Part shown: one piece after another, positions 26,541 through 34,831 of the stretch
How positions within the stretch are numbered: the stretch's first letter is position 1
How the letters are laid out: every line of letters begins with the position of its first letter
From: Microbacterium phyllosphaerae
Lineage (GTDB): Bacteria; Actinomycetota; Actinomycetes; Actinomycetales; Microbacteriaceae
Assembly: GCF_017876435.1 (NCBI RefSeq)
Contig: NZ_JAGIOA010000001.1
Span: forward strand, 186,001-250,000
Reading direction: 5' to 3'
Length of the DNA: 64,000 bases
Notes under the pieces: generated by a model
Databases searched by the model: none
What the model saw: only the letters and a program-made list of their open reading frames with translations
What the model was told of the DNA's origin: nothing
Program-made: the position numbers and the translations under genes

Positions 26541-27527
26541 TCAGACCCTGACGACGCTGGCCGGCTGGATCTCGTTGCGCAGCACCACCGTGCGCGAGGG
26601 CTGGCCGTCGCCACCGATGCGCTCCAGCAGCATGCGCGCCGCTGTGACTCCCATATGACGGGCGGGCAGCCGAACGACCGTCACCGCGGTCGGCGAGAGG
26701 GTGGTGAAAGGCAGCGATCCGATCACGGCGACGCCGACCTGCGGTGGGGTCAGCCCGTGTTCCGTCAGCACCTGGATCGCGCCGACGCCGATGAGGTTGT
26801 TCCCGGCCACGACGGCATCCGGCGGCTCGGGGAGCGCGAGGAGCTCCTCCATCGCCGTGCGCCCTCCGTCGACGCGGAACGTGGCGAACCGTTCGAGTTC
26901 GTCGAGGTCGAGATCCGGATGCGCCGCCCCCAGCGCCGACCGCCATCCGGCGGCTCTCTCGGCGGCCGTGTCGATGTGCTCCGGCCCGCCGATGTAGGCG
27001 ATGCGACGGTATCCGGCATCGATGAGATCTTTCGCTGCCGAAATGCCCGCCGCCCGGTTCGCCATGACGACGCCGTCGATGTCGTAGCTCGTGCTGCGGT
27101 CGACCGCGACGACGGGACGACCGGTCGCGAGGATGCTGTCGAGGTCGGAATCCTCGTCGGCGGTCGCGATGATGACGCCCGACATGTGCTCGGCCATGGC
27201 GATCCGCAGGTAGGTCGCCTCCTTCTCGACCTGGGCGTCCGTATTGCACAGCACCACGGAGTACCCGGCCTCGGAGGCGATATCCTCGACACCGCGGGCC
27301 ATCTCGGTGAAGTACGGATTCTCGATGTCCGGGATGACGAGAGCGATCACCTCGGAGCTCTGCCGACGCAGGTTGCGTGCGGTGCGATTGGGCGTGAAGC
27401 TCAGCTGCTCGGCCGCGCGGCGCACGGCAGCGACCTTCTCGTCGGAGACGCTGGTCCCGTTGAACACGCGAGAGACGGTGGCCGGCGAGACCTGCGCGAG
27501 CCGGGCGACGTCGTAGATCGTGACCAT
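26541..27527 (-). CDS. LacI family transcriptional regulator (isomerase locus)
   Basis: 328 residues. VTIYDVARLAQVSPATVSRV is a classic LacI helix-turn-helix (residues 2-21), followed by the hinge and a sugar-binding domain with LVIPDIENPYFTEMARGVED. ATG 27527 is preferred over the open frame further upstream: TACAGT lies six bases before it (leaderless), and a LacI operator (27536-27549) overlaps that box, implying autoregulation. The same operator type lies in the isomerase promoter, 111 bp from the 3' end of this gene. The regulator therefore likely controls the isomerase and itself. Confidence 0.9.
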   Translation of the reverse strand: MVTIYDVARLAQVSPATVSRVFNGTSVSDEKVAAVRRAAEQLSFTPNRTARNLRRQSSEVIALVIPDIENPYFTEMARGVEDIASEAGYSVVLCNTDAQVEKEATYLRIAMAEHMSGVIIATADEDSDLDSILATGRPVVAVDRSTSYDIDGVVMANRAAGISAAKDLIDAGYRRIAYIGGPEHIDTAAERAAGWRSALGAAHPDLDLDELERFATFRVDGGRTAMEELLALPEPPDAVVAGNNLIGVGAIQVLTEHGLTPPQVGVAVIGSLPFTTLSPTAVTVVRLPARHMGVTAARMLLERIGGDGQPSRTVVLRNEIQPASVVRV

Positions 27528-27533
27528 CGGCAC

Positions 27534-27549
27534 ACTGTAACCGGTTTCA
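27534..27549 (-). promoter_or_regulatory. Leaderless -10 box overlapped by a LacI-type operator
   Basis: On the plus strand TGTAACCGGTTTCA (27536-27549), 13 of 14 identical to the palindrome TGAAACCGGTTTCA. It overlaps the minus-strand TACAGT -10 (27539-27534), which is six bases before ATG 27527. Confidence 0.8.
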
Positions 27550-27589
27550 CGATTCGCGGCGAGCACACACGGCCCCGCACGCCCGTGAC

Positions 27590-29287
27590 TCAACCCGCGA
27601 GCATCCGATCCCGCACCTGACGACGCAGCACCTTGCCGATGAGCGAGCGCGGAAGATCATCCATTGCGACGATGCGCTTGGGAACCTTGTAGGGAGTGAG
27701 CCTCGTGCGGCAGAAGTCGCGCAGGGCGCCCGCGTCGAGTTCCGCGCCGTCACGGAGCACCACGGCCGCCGCGACCTCTTCGCCGCCACTCGAGCGCGGG
27801 AGGCCGACCACGGCGGCAGCGAGCACGTCGGGGTGCGCCTGGAGCGCATCCTCCACCTCGGTGGGAGATACGTTGAACCCGCCCGTGATGATGAGCTCCT
27901 TGAGGCGGTCGACGATCGTCACGAAGCCGTCGGCCGACACCTCGGCGATGTCGCCGGTGCGCAGCCACCCGTCAGCGAGCAGCACGTCGGCGGTCTCACT
28001 CGGTCTGCGCCAGTATCCCTGGAACACCTGCGGGCCGCGGACCAGCAGCTCGCCCCGCTCCCCCACGGGAACGTCGATGTCGGTGTCCGCCGGATCGACG
28101 ACGCGGATCTCCGTGCTCGGGAAGGGCACGCCCACTGTTCCGGGGCGCCTACTGCGACCCATCGGGTTGCCGAGCGCGACGGGTGAGCTCTCGGTCATGC
28201 CGTAGCCCTCGACGAGCAGCCCTCCGGTCGCCTCTTCCCATCGCTGCACCGTCGCGACCGGCAGGCTCATGGCGCCGGAGATCGCGAACCTCACGGTCGA
28301 GAGGTCGATCGTTCCGCGGGATGCGGCCCTCGCGAGCTGGTCGTAGATCGGCGGGACAGCGGGGAGGAACGTCGGTGGGCTCGTGCGCGCCGCCTTCGTG
28401 ACGAGGCCGAGATCGAACGTCGGGAACAGCACCAGCTTCGCGCCGATGCTCATCGCGAAGGTCAGACAGAGCGTCATGCCGTAGGCGTGGAACAGCGGCA
28501 GCACGCCGTAGAAGGTCTCCTCCCCGGCGACCAGACCCGGCACCCACGCCTGCCCCTGCATCGCGTTGGCGCGCAGGTTCGCGTGCGTGAGGATCGCGCC
28601 CTTCGGCACGCCCGTCGTCCCGCTCGTGTACTGCAGGAGTGCGGTGTCTCCGAGGGTCGGGCCCTCGACGCGGCGCGAGAGGCGGCGATGATCGACCATC
28701 TTCTTCCAGGGCAGCGCTCTGCGCGCCTTCGGGGTGCTCGTCAGCTTCGCCCCCGACGCGCGCGCCTTCGGGAGGGGCAACCGCAGCAGGAGCCGCTGCG
28801 CAGCGGGCATGGCCTCGGTCAGATCGACGCTCACGATGTGCTCGACCCGCAGGTCGGCGGGGAAGTCCGCGATCGTGTCGACCGTCTTGTCCCAGACGAT
28901 CGCGACCTTGGCCCCGTGATCCTCGAACTGATGCCGCAGCTCCCTGGCGGTGTAGAGCGGGTTGTGCTCGACGACGATCGCGCCGAGGCGGAGCGCCGCA
29001 TAGAAGGCCACGACGTGCTGAGGGCAGTTGGGCAGCACCAGCGCCACACGGTCGCCCTTGCTCACGCCCAGGCGCCGCAGCCCCTCGGCGGCGCGCAGGA
29101 TCTGATCGCCGAGGTCACGATACGACGTGACGGCGCCGAAGAACTCGAGCGCCGGTCGTCGGCCGAACGTCGTGATGCTCGCCTCGATCATCTCGGGCAA
29201 CGTCTGGGACGGAGTCTCGATGTCGGCGGGGACACCATCCGCATAGGAGTCGAGCCACGGGCGGGAGTCGTACGGATTGACGGGCAT
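27590..29287 (-). CDS. Long-chain acyl-CoA ligase (AMP-binding family)
   Basis: 565 residues. The AMP-binding P-loop LLQYTSGTTGVPKGAILTH is near 215, VEGYGMTESSPVALGN near 355, GWLRTGDIA near 435, and the C-terminal KELIITGGFNVSPTEVED with the catalytic Lys of the SLIGKVLRR segment near 550. This fits FadD-like enzymes that convert a fatty acid, ATP and CoA to acyl-CoA. ATG 29287 starts the usual short Pro-rich lead; the open frame extends further but has no better start. It follows the DapA-family gene on the same strand after 88 bp; operon membership is possible but not clear. Confidence 0.9.
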   Translation of the reverse strand: MPVNPYDSRPWLDSYADGVPADIETPSQTLPEMIEASITTFGRRPALEFFGAVTSYRDLGDQILRAAEGLRRLGVSKGDRVALVLPNCPQHVVAFYAALRLGAIVVEHNPLYTARELRHQFEDHGAKVAIVWDKTVDTIADFPADLRVEHIVSVDLTEAMPAAQRLLLRLPLPKARASGAKLTSTPKARRALPWKKMVDHRRLSRRVEGPTLGDTALLQYTSGTTGVPKGAILTHANLRANAMQGQAWVPGLVAGEETFYGVLPLFHAYGMTLCLTFAMSIGAKLVLFPTFDLGLVTKAARTSPPTFLPAVPPIYDQLARAASRGTIDLSTVRFAISGAMSLPVATVQRWEEATGGLLVEGYGMTESSPVALGNPMGRSRRPGTVGVPFPSTEIRVVDPADTDIDVPVGERGELLVRGPQVFQGYWRRPSETADVLLADGWLRTGDIAEVSADGFVTIVDRLKELIITGGFNVSPTEVEDALQAHPDVLAAAVVGLPRSSGGEEVAAAVVLRDGAELDAGALRDFCRTRLTPYKVPKRIVAMDDLPRSLIGKVLRRQVRDRMLAG

Positions 29288-29375
29288 GACCCCATCATGT
29301 CGCGGGCGCCTGTGAGAAGGGGCGACAGAAAGGGCGACAGCGCCGAAGCCCTGCCGCCCCGCCCTCCCCCGCCCC

Positions 29376-30245
29376 CTACCGGTGGGCGGCCACGACCTGC
29401 GCGACCGCGGCGCGCTCGGCATCCGTCGGCTCGGCGATCGCCATGCGGCAGTGCGTGTCGACGACGTCGAGCACCCGGTAGGCCTCCTTCATGCGCGCCA
29501 TGTCGCCGCCGATGAGCGAGACCACATCGTCGACCGCGGCCTGGGCGGCGGCGATCGCGCCGGCATCCCCCGAGCGTCCTGCGTCGGCCAGCGCGCGGAA
29601 CGGCTTGGGGGTGACCGACGAGACGCCCGACACGACACCCTGCGCGCCGACCTGCACCGCGGCGATCAGGTCGCGATCGGCGCCCGTGTACAGATCGAAG
29701 TCGGCGGGCACCGCGGCGCGGTAGGCGGCGATCTCGTCGAGCGACAGTTCGCTGACCTTCGCACCGACGACGTTCGGCAGCTCGGCGAGGCGCGCGAGCA
29801 GCTCGACCGAGACCGGATTGCCGCTGCGGGCCGGATAGATGTAGACGTAGAGCCGGCCGTCGCCGATCGCATCGGACAGGGCCGCGAAGTACTCGAAGAT
29901 CGAGTCGTCCGTCGCCTTCAGGTAGTACGGCGTGAGCGCGGCGAACTCGGTCGCGCCCAGTCCCTTCGCGATCTCGACCAGGCGCAGGGCCTCGAACGTG
30001 CTGGGCTGGCCGACGTGCACGACGACGCGCATCCGATCCTTCAGCTCCGCGAGCGCCGCCTCGACGATCGCCGCGAACTCGGTGGCGTCGACCGCGGGGA
30101 ACTCGCCGGTCGTGCCGAGCACGAAGGCGCCCTCGTTCCCGGACTCTGCGACGAACCGGAAGATCGCCCGCGACCCCTCGAGATCGAGTGCGCCGTCGCT
30201 GTGGAAGGCGGTGGGCACGGCGGTGAGGATGTCGTAGCGGGTCAC
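29376..30245 (-). CDS. DapA family (dihydrodipicolinate synthase-like) lyase
   Basis: 289 residues, a TIM-barrel class I aldolase. GTTGEF (44-49), the Tyr137 of YVYIYPA and the Schiff-base Lys163 of VGAKVSE are the expected catalytic elements. DapA relatives act on pyruvate-containing substrates: aspartate semialdehyde, N-acetylneuraminate, 2-keto-3-deoxy-sugar acids, and others. A role in lysine synthesis is unlikely because the gene overlaps tctA: its GTG start (30245-30243) and the tctA stop share four bases (GTGA). I infer that it cleaves or dehydrates the acid brought in by the Tct transporter. The product is unknown. Confidence 0.85.
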   Translation of the reverse strand: MTRYDILTAVPTAFHSDGALDLEGSRAIFRFVAESGNEGAFVLGTTGEFPAVDATEFAAIVEAALAELKDRMRVVVHVGQPSTFEALRLVEIAKGLGATEFAALTPYYLKATDDSIFEYFAALSDAIGDGRLYVYIYPARSGNPVSVELLARLAELPNVVGAKVSELSLDEIAAYRAAVPADFDLYTGADRDLIAAVQVGAQGVVSGVSSVTPKPFRALADAGRSGDAGAIAAAQAAVDDVVSLIGGDMARMKEAYRVLDVVDTHCRMAIAEPTDAERAAVAQVVAAHR

Positions 30246-31897
30246 TTCTCGGTCTCCTTGGAGTTCTTGCGGGCCTTGCGGGCCGCGCGGGCTGAGGTGT
30301 CGACATTGCGCACGGTCGACGTGAGCAGGTCGGGGTCCGCGGCGAGCTCTTCGTGCGCCTTCTCGATCTGCTCGACCGTCGAGGCCGACAGGATCGAGTC
30401 CTCGAGCGAGGCGCGCTCACCACGAGGGCTGCGGGCCGCACGGATGGCCGGCATCACGATCGACAGCACCGCGAGCACCAGCAGCACGATCGCGATCGGG
30501 CTCACGACCTCGAAGAACGGGCGGGTCGGCAGGATCGCCAGCGTGCGAGCCAGGTTCTCCTCCGCAAGCGGGCCGAGGAGCAGGCCGAGCACGATGGGCC
30601 CGGCCGGCACCTGCATCCGCTTGAGCAGCACGCCGATCACACCGAACACGAGCATCGTGACGACGGTCGAGAGGCTGTTCGAGGTGGCGTACGTGCCGAT
30701 GATGCAGAAGATCAGGATGCCGCTCCACAGGTACGGCTGCGGCACGTCGAGCAGCTTGACCATGCCCTTCATGCGGACGAGGCTCAGACCCAGCGAGAGC
30801 AGCGTCGCGACGAGCATGATGCCCACGATCGAGACGACGAGGTCGGGGCGGTTCGTGAACAGGGTCGGGCCGGGGGTGATGCCCCAAATGATCATCGAGC
30901 CGATCATCACCGCCATCACCGAGTCACCCGGGATGCCGAGCGCCATCGTCGTCGTGAGTGAGCCGCCGAGTGTGGCGCTCGAGGCGGTGTCGGAGGCGGC
31001 GACGCCCTCGATCGACCCCTTGCCGAACATCTCGGGGTGCTTCGAGGCCTTGCGGGCACGCTCCCAGCCGATGAGGCCCGCGATGTCGCCACCGGCCGCG
31101 GGGATGAGCCCGACTCCGAGTCCGACAGCGCCGCCGACCGCGGTCGCCCGCCCGCTCTGCTTCAGCTCCGAGCGATTCGGCCACCAGCGACCGAGGCTCG
31201 AGATGGGGCGCACGTTCGACTTCCGATACGTGAGCAGCTGGTCGAAGAGCTCGGCGATGCCGAACAGTCCGATGATCACGGCGATGAAGTTGACGCCCTC
31301 GACCAGCTCGAGCACCCCGAAGGTGAAGCGCTGGTCGGCCGTGGCGGCGTACGTTCCGACGGTGCCGAGCATGAGGCCGAAGAGACCGGCGAGGATGCCC
31401 TTGAGCATCGACTTCGACGAGATGCCGATCATGATCGAGATGCCGAAGACGACCAGCGCGAAGAGCTCCGGCGACTTGAAGTAGTCGCGGGCGAAACTCG
31501 CGATCGGCACCGCCGCGACGGCGAACAGCACGAGGGAGGCGAGGATGCCGACGGCCGAGACGATCGCCGAGATCGTCAGGGCGAGGCCTGCTCTGCCCTG
31601 CTTCGCCATCGGATAGCCGTCGAGCGTCGTGGCGATCGACGCCGGGGTGCCCGGGGTGTTGATGAGGATCGAGGGGACGCGATCACCGAAGTTCGCGGCG
31701 ACGTAGATCGTGAGCAGCACGGCGAGGCCCTGCACGGGCTCGAGGGTCAGTGTGAATCCGGCGGCGAGGGCGACGGCCATGGTCGCGGTGATGCCGGGGA
31801 AGGCTCCGACCATGAAGCCGAGCAGGAGCCCGACGAGCATGTAGAGCAGGATCGAGATGTCGAGGAGCGAGTTCAGCCCCTCCATGAGCGCGTTCAC
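30242..31897 (-). CDS. tctA: Tripartite tricarboxylate transporter, large permease TctA
   Basis: 551 residues, about 11-12 membrane helices. GFMVGAFPGITATMAVALAA near residue 27 and the later GLIPAAGGDIAGLIGWERAR near 275 are the conserved TctA signatures, and SILINTPGTPASIATTLDGY near 75 is the first pore motif. It forms the main channel with TctB and receives substrate from the lipoprotein TctC. The start is GTG 31897, overlapping the tctB stop as GTGA. The C-terminal ~45 residues are basic and cytoplasmic. The open frame before 31897 is shadowed by tctB. Confidence 0.93.
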   Translation of the reverse strand: MNALMEGLNSLLDISILLYMLVGLLLGFMVGAFPGITATMAVALAAGFTLTLEPVQGLAVLLTIYVAANFGDRVPSILINTPGTPASIATTLDGYPMAKQGRAGLALTISAIVSAVGILASLVLFAVAAVPIASFARDYFKSPELFALVVFGISIMIGISSKSMLKGILAGLFGLMLGTVGTYAATADQRFTFGVLELVEGVNFIAVIIGLFGIAELFDQLLTYRKSNVRPISSLGRWWPNRSELKQSGRATAVGGAVGLGVGLIPAAGGDIAGLIGWERARKASKHPEMFGKGSIEGVAASDTASSATLGGSLTTTMALGIPGDSVMAVMIGSMIIWGITPGPTLFTNRPDLVVSIVGIMLVATLLSLGLSLVRMKGMVKLLDVPQPYLWSGILIFCIIGTYATSNSLSTVVTMLVFGVIGVLLKRMQVPAGPIVLGLLLGPLAEENLARTLAILPTRPFFEVVSPIAIVLLVLAVLSIVMPAIRAARSPRGERASLEDSILSASTVEQIEKAHEELAADPDLLTSTVRNVDTSARAARKARKNSKETEK

Positions 31898-32430
31898 AGC
31901 GGGATCCTCAGTAGCATGCCGAACACGACGTAGACGAACGCCGTGACGGAGACGGAGTAGATGATCAGGCTCAGCCAGCGGCGGTGGCCGTAGAGAAGCA
32001 TGAGGCCGGCCATCAGCAGGGCGGCCGCCACCGGGAAGACCTCGATGCGATAGCCGAACAGGATGACGGTGCCGAGCGACCAGACGGCGATGAACACACC
32101 CGCGATCGCGAGAGTGGCGACGACCCGGATCACACCTCCCGACTGGATGCGGTCGAGGTCCTCGCGGCCCTGTGCGGGCCGTGTGACGGCCACCGCGAGA
32201 ACGGCGAGCGAGATGACCACGGCGGTGACGGCGATGACCATGGGCCAGAAGCGCGCATCGATCTGACCGGGCGCAGCCTCGCGGCGCAGCGGGATCTGGG
32301 TGGCGAGGAACAGATAGCCCGCGCTGAACGCGAGGGCGACGAATCCGAAGACGATCTCGAGCGGCCGCGACGCGGGTGCGCCCTGCTGCTCGTCCTGCTC
32401 GGCCGGGCTGGTGGCATCGGCGTGGGACAT
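31894..32430 (-). CDS. tctB: Tripartite tricarboxylate transporter, small permease TctB
   Basis: 178 residues with four hydrophobic helices (about 23-45, 62-83, 103-125, 135-175), the normal plan for TctB, whose sequence is poorly conserved. Position between tctC and tctA supports it as much as sequence does. ATG 32430 has GGAAGGAGCACC immediately upstream, an excellent ribosome site. It ends in a 4-bp overlap with tctA. Confidence 0.88.
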   Translation of the reverse strand: MSHADATSPAEQDEQQGAPASRPLEIVFGFVALAFSAGYLFLATQIPLRREAAPGQIDARFWPMVIAVTAVVISLAVLAVAVTRPAQGREDLDRIQSGGVIRVVATLAIAGVFIAVWSLGTVILFGYRIEVFPVAAALLMAGLMLLYGHRRWLSLIIYSVSVTAFVYVVFGMLLRIPL

Positions 32431-32469
32431 GGTGCTCCTTCCCTGGTCTGACGTGCGGCATCGGATGCT

Positions 32470-32496
32470 GCGGGGCCGGTGATGAGCCGGCCCCGC
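32470..32496 (-). terminator. Stem-loop between tctC and tctB
   Basis: GCGGGGCCGG (32470-32479), 7-nt loop, CCGGCCCCGC (32487-32496): a perfect 10-bp G/C stem in the 80-bp gap between the binding-protein gene and the permease genes. It likely ends part of transcription or protects the tctC mRNA, favouring excess binding protein. Confidence 0.75.
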
Positions 32497-32510
32497 TCTC
32501 CGAGTGCCGG

Positions 32511-33479
32511 TCAGCCCAGGAGCTCCTTGAAGAGGTCGAACTGCTCGTCGACGAAGGTCGTCCACTCCGCCGAGTCGCGGTAGACCACGAGGTTTCCCGC
32601 GTCCTTCTGGAACTGCTGGTAGGTGTCGGACTCGACGGCTTCCTTCACCGCGGACTCCAGCTCGCCCTTGACGTCGTCCGGCAGGCCCTTGGGGGCGTAG
32701 ATGCCACCCCACCCTCCGAAGACCACGTCTTCACCGATGGCCTCATCGACCGTCGGCACGTCCTCGGCATCCGGGTGGCGCTCGTCGTTCATGACCGCGA
32801 GGATGCGCACGGCCTCGCCCTGCGCGAGGGCCTCACCGAGACCCGACACCGCGGCGACCGTCTCTCCGGATGCGGCGGCGGCGACGGCGGTCGCACCACC
32901 GTCGTACGGCACGGGCGAGAAGGTCGCGTCGGTCGCATCGCCGAGGCCGACGGTCGCGGCCTCCCAGATCGATCCGGCACCGGAGTTGGCGACCGTGACG
33001 GCGCCGGACTTCGCCTGGGCGACGAGGTCTTCGAGCGACTCGATGCCGCTGTTGGCGCCGACCGTGATGACTCCGGGAGCCAGCATGATCTGGCCGAGCA
33101 GATCGAAGTCCTCGGGGAGCACGTTCGCGCTCTGCGTGGTGTTGAGCATCGCGATCTCGACCGGGGCGAATCCGATCACGTAGCCGTCGGGATCCTGCGC
33201 GCCGACGTACTCCATGGCGAGCGCGCCTGCGGCACCGGGCATGTTCTCGGGGATGACGCTGACGCCGAGGATCCCCTCGAGCTCGGTGGCGAGGGCGCGC
33301 GACGACAGGTCGGACCCGCCGCCGGGGTTGGCCTGGATGATCAGGCGGATGTCGTTCTCGGGAAAGGCGGATGCCGCATCCTCACCCTCTTCGACCTTGG
33401 TGCAGGCCGACAGGACGAGAGCGGTGGCGGCGGCGGCCGCGATCGCGGCGGCCGCCCGGGTGATGCGCATGCGGGGCAT
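32511..33479 (-). CDS. tctC: Tripartite tricarboxylate transporter substrate-binding lipoprotein TctC
   Basis: 322 residues. A lipoprotein signal peptide with an Ala-rich core ends in the lipobox LSAC (Cys26). NDIRLIIQANPGGGSDLSSR, the later MPGAAGALAMEYV and YAPKGLPDDVKGELESAVKE near 270 are the usual Bug/TctC family blocks. It captures a carboxylate outside the membrane and passes it to TctA/B. ATG 33479 follows GAGGAGCAAAG. An operator-overlapped promoter and a 5'-UTR hairpin lie upstream, so this is the first gene of the tctCBA-dapA-like operon. Confidence 0.93.
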   Translation of the reverse strand: MPRMRITRAAAAIAAAAATALVLSACTKVEEGEDAASAFPENDIRLIIQANPGGGSDLSSRALATELEGILGVSVIPENMPGAAGALAMEYVGAQDPDGYVIGFAPVEIAMLNTTQSANVLPEDFDLLGQIMLAPGVITVGANSGIESLEDLVAQAKSGAVTVANSGAGSIWEAATVGLGDATDATFSPVPYDGGATAVAAAASGETVAAVSGLGEALAQGEAVRILAVMNDERHPDAEDVPTVDEAIGEDVVFGGWGGIYAPKGLPDDVKGELESAVKEAVESDTYQQFQKDAGNLVVYRDSAEWTTFVDEQFDLFKELLG

Positions 33480-33495
33480 CTTTGCTCCTCTACGT

Positions 33496-33517
33496 GGGTC
33501 GACCTTGTTGTCGACCC
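33496..33517 (-). promoter_or_regulatory. 5'-UTR hairpin of tctC
   Basis: GGGTCGAC, CTTGTT, GTCGACCC: a perfect 8-bp stem between the -10 box and the ribosome site of tctC, just downstream of the expected transcription start. It could stabilise the mRNA 5' end or be a second protein site. Confidence 0.5.
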
Positions 33518-33521
33518 TCCG

Positions 33522-33555
33522 ACCGTAGCAGTGTTGACTGTTAACAGTCAACACT
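33522..33555 (-). promoter_or_regulatory. tctC promoter with a 26-bp perfect palindromic operator
   Basis: The palindrome (33530-33555) has the arm AGTGTTGACTGTT followed by its exact complement. Minus-strand -35 TTGACT (33551-33546) is part of it; after 18 bp comes -10 TACGGT (33527-33522). The core TGTTAACA recurs upstream of the GntR gene, so the GntR/FCD protein is the probable binder. Confidence 0.88.
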
Positions 33556-33620
33556 CGGAGTGGTGCTCGAAGCCGTGCGGTCGAGTCGGTCCGCGCAGGT
33601 TCGGGATCGAGAGTCGACCG

Positions 33621-34286
33621 TCAGGCCGGGCGGCCGGCGAGCTCGCTGAGCATCCGATCGCGGGCGCCGTCGAGATGGGCGGTCAGGACCGAGGCCGCCT
33701 CCTCCGGTGTGCCGGAGCGCATCACGTCCATCAACTTCACGTGATCGTCCGACGACTCGTGGAGGTCGTCGTCGTGATTGATCGTGACCTCGAGGAGCGA
33801 GGCGAAGGTCGGCAGGTACTGGCTCCAGGCACCCTGCAGCCGGGGGTGGTCGGCCAGCGCGTAGATCTCCGAGTGGAACTCGAGGTCGGCGGCGACGAAA
33901 GCCGCGTGATCACCACTGTCGGCGGCGGCACCCATCCGCCCGACGGCCGCAGCCATCGCCGCCCAGCGCGCGTCGTCGTCCACTCGCATGGCCCGCGAGA
34001 GCGCCAGCTGCTCGAGGGCGCCGCGCAGGCTGTACAGCTGATCGACGTCGTCCTGCGAGAGTCCGGTGATGTACACGCCACGAGGGCGCTGCACCTCGAC
34101 GAGCTTCTCGAAGCTGAGCTGGGTGAGCGCGTCGCGGATCGGTCCCCTGCTCACCGAGAACTCCTCGGCGAGGGCCTCTTCGGTGATGCGGGCGCCGGGC
34201 GCCAGCTCTCCGCGGACGATGCGCTGGCGCAGGACCTGCGCGACCTGCGCTCCGAGGGACTCTCCGCGCTTCACGGTCTGTGTCAC
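33621..34286 (-). CDS. GntR family (FCD domain) transcriptional regulator
   Basis: 221 residues. The N-terminal winged helix (about 12-75, with ITEEALAEEFSVSRGPIRDA) precedes an FCD effector domain (about 80-210, with D-x3-H and two further His residues that often bind a metal and a carboxylate). This FadR-type subfamily commonly senses organic acids. GTG 34286 has AGGAGG with ideal spacing. Its ribosome site overlaps a CTGTTAACAG palindrome, implying autoregulation. The same core sits in the tctC promoter just downstream, so the protein should switch the Tct-DapA operon. Confidence 0.9.
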   Translation of the reverse strand: MTQTVKRGESLGAQVAQVLRQRIVRGELAPGARITEEALAEEFSVSRGPIRDALTQLSFEKLVEVQRPRGVYITGLSQDDVDQLYSLRGALEQLALSRAMRVDDDARWAAMAAAVGRMGAAADSGDHAAFVAADLEFHSEIYALADHPRLQGAWSQYLPTFASLLEVTINHDDDLHESSDDHVKLMDVMRSGTPEEAASVLTAHLDGARDRMLSELAGRPA

Positions 34287-34295
34287 GGTGACCTC

Positions 34296-34310
34296 CTGTT
34301 AACAGTTGAC
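34296..34310. promoter_or_regulatory. GntR autoregulatory operator
   Basis: CTGTTAACAG (34296-34305) followed by TTGAC. It shares the TGTTAACA core and the TTGAC half with the 26-bp operator at 33530-33555 and covers the ribosome site and expected transcription start of the GntR gene. A -10-like TATCCT lies at 34316-34311. Confidence 0.75.
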
Positions 34311-34335
34311 AGGATACACACCGGGCGACAAGGCG

Positions 34336-34362
34336 GAGGGAGCGCCGCGACGGCGCTCCCTC
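34336..34362 (-). terminator. Terminator hairpin downstream of the DoxX gene
   Basis: GAGGGAGCGCCG, CGA, CGGCGCTCCCTC: a perfect 12-bp stem, 28 bp after the DoxX stop codon, separating it from the GntR gene promoter on the same strand. Confidence 0.8.
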
Positions 34363-34390
34363 TCTCGGCCTCGCGCCGAGCACCTTCCCG

Positions 34391-34831
34391 TCAGCTGAGC
34401 CAGGCGGGAACGCGTCCGCGGAGGAACGCCCCGTCGAGCGAGAAGCGTCCGGCTCCGGTGAAGGCCAGCGCGAGCGCTGCGACCCCGAGTACCGCGACGA
34501 ACTCGTATCCGCCCTCGCCCACCCACAGGCCCGCGGGCAGGTGCACGGCGACGAGCGCCACGACCATGTCGACCGCGAGCAGGATGCCGACGGGGCGCGT
34601 GAAGAGTCCGAGCGCCAGCAGGATGCCGCCGATCAGCTCGACGAACGCGACGACGGGCGCGGCGATCTCGGGCAGCGGGACGCCCATGCCGGCGAAGCTG
34701 CCGATGGCCCCGGGGAGGGTGTACTCGAAGATCTTCTGCGCTCCATGAGCGGCGAAGACGAAGCCGACGACGACGCGCAGGACGAGGAGTCCCAGCGAAG
34801 AGGCGGCGGAGGGGGCGGTGGTGTTCGTCAT
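34391..34831 (-). CDS. DoxX family membrane protein
   Basis: 146 residues with four membrane helices. VVGFVFAAHGAQKIF near residue 22 and GGILLALGLFTRPVGILLAV near 75 are DoxX family blocks. DoxX-like proteins are small integral membrane proteins linked in some bacteria to thiol or quinone redox balance; the exact role here is unknown. ATG 34831 is supported by GAAGGA ten bases upstream. Confidence 0.88.
   Translation of the reverse strand: MTNTTAPSAASSLGLLVLRVVVGFVFAAHGAQKIFEYTLPGAIGSFAGMGVPLPEIAAPVVAFVELIGGILLALGLFTRPVGILLAVDMVVALVAVHLPAGLWVGEGGYEFVAVLGVAALALAFTGAGRFSLDGAFLRGRVPAWLS

Noticed and set aside
29376..30245. Assignment as the lysine-biosynthesis DapA
   Set aside because: Translational coupling to tctA and the neighbouring GntR circuit point to a catabolic lyase; no lysine genes are near.
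29382..31484. A 700-codon plus-strand open frame opposite the DapA-like and tctA genes
   Set aside because: Composition is that of an antisense shadow (Arg, Asp, Ser-rich without fold signals), while the minus strand carries the conserved motifs and overlapping starts.
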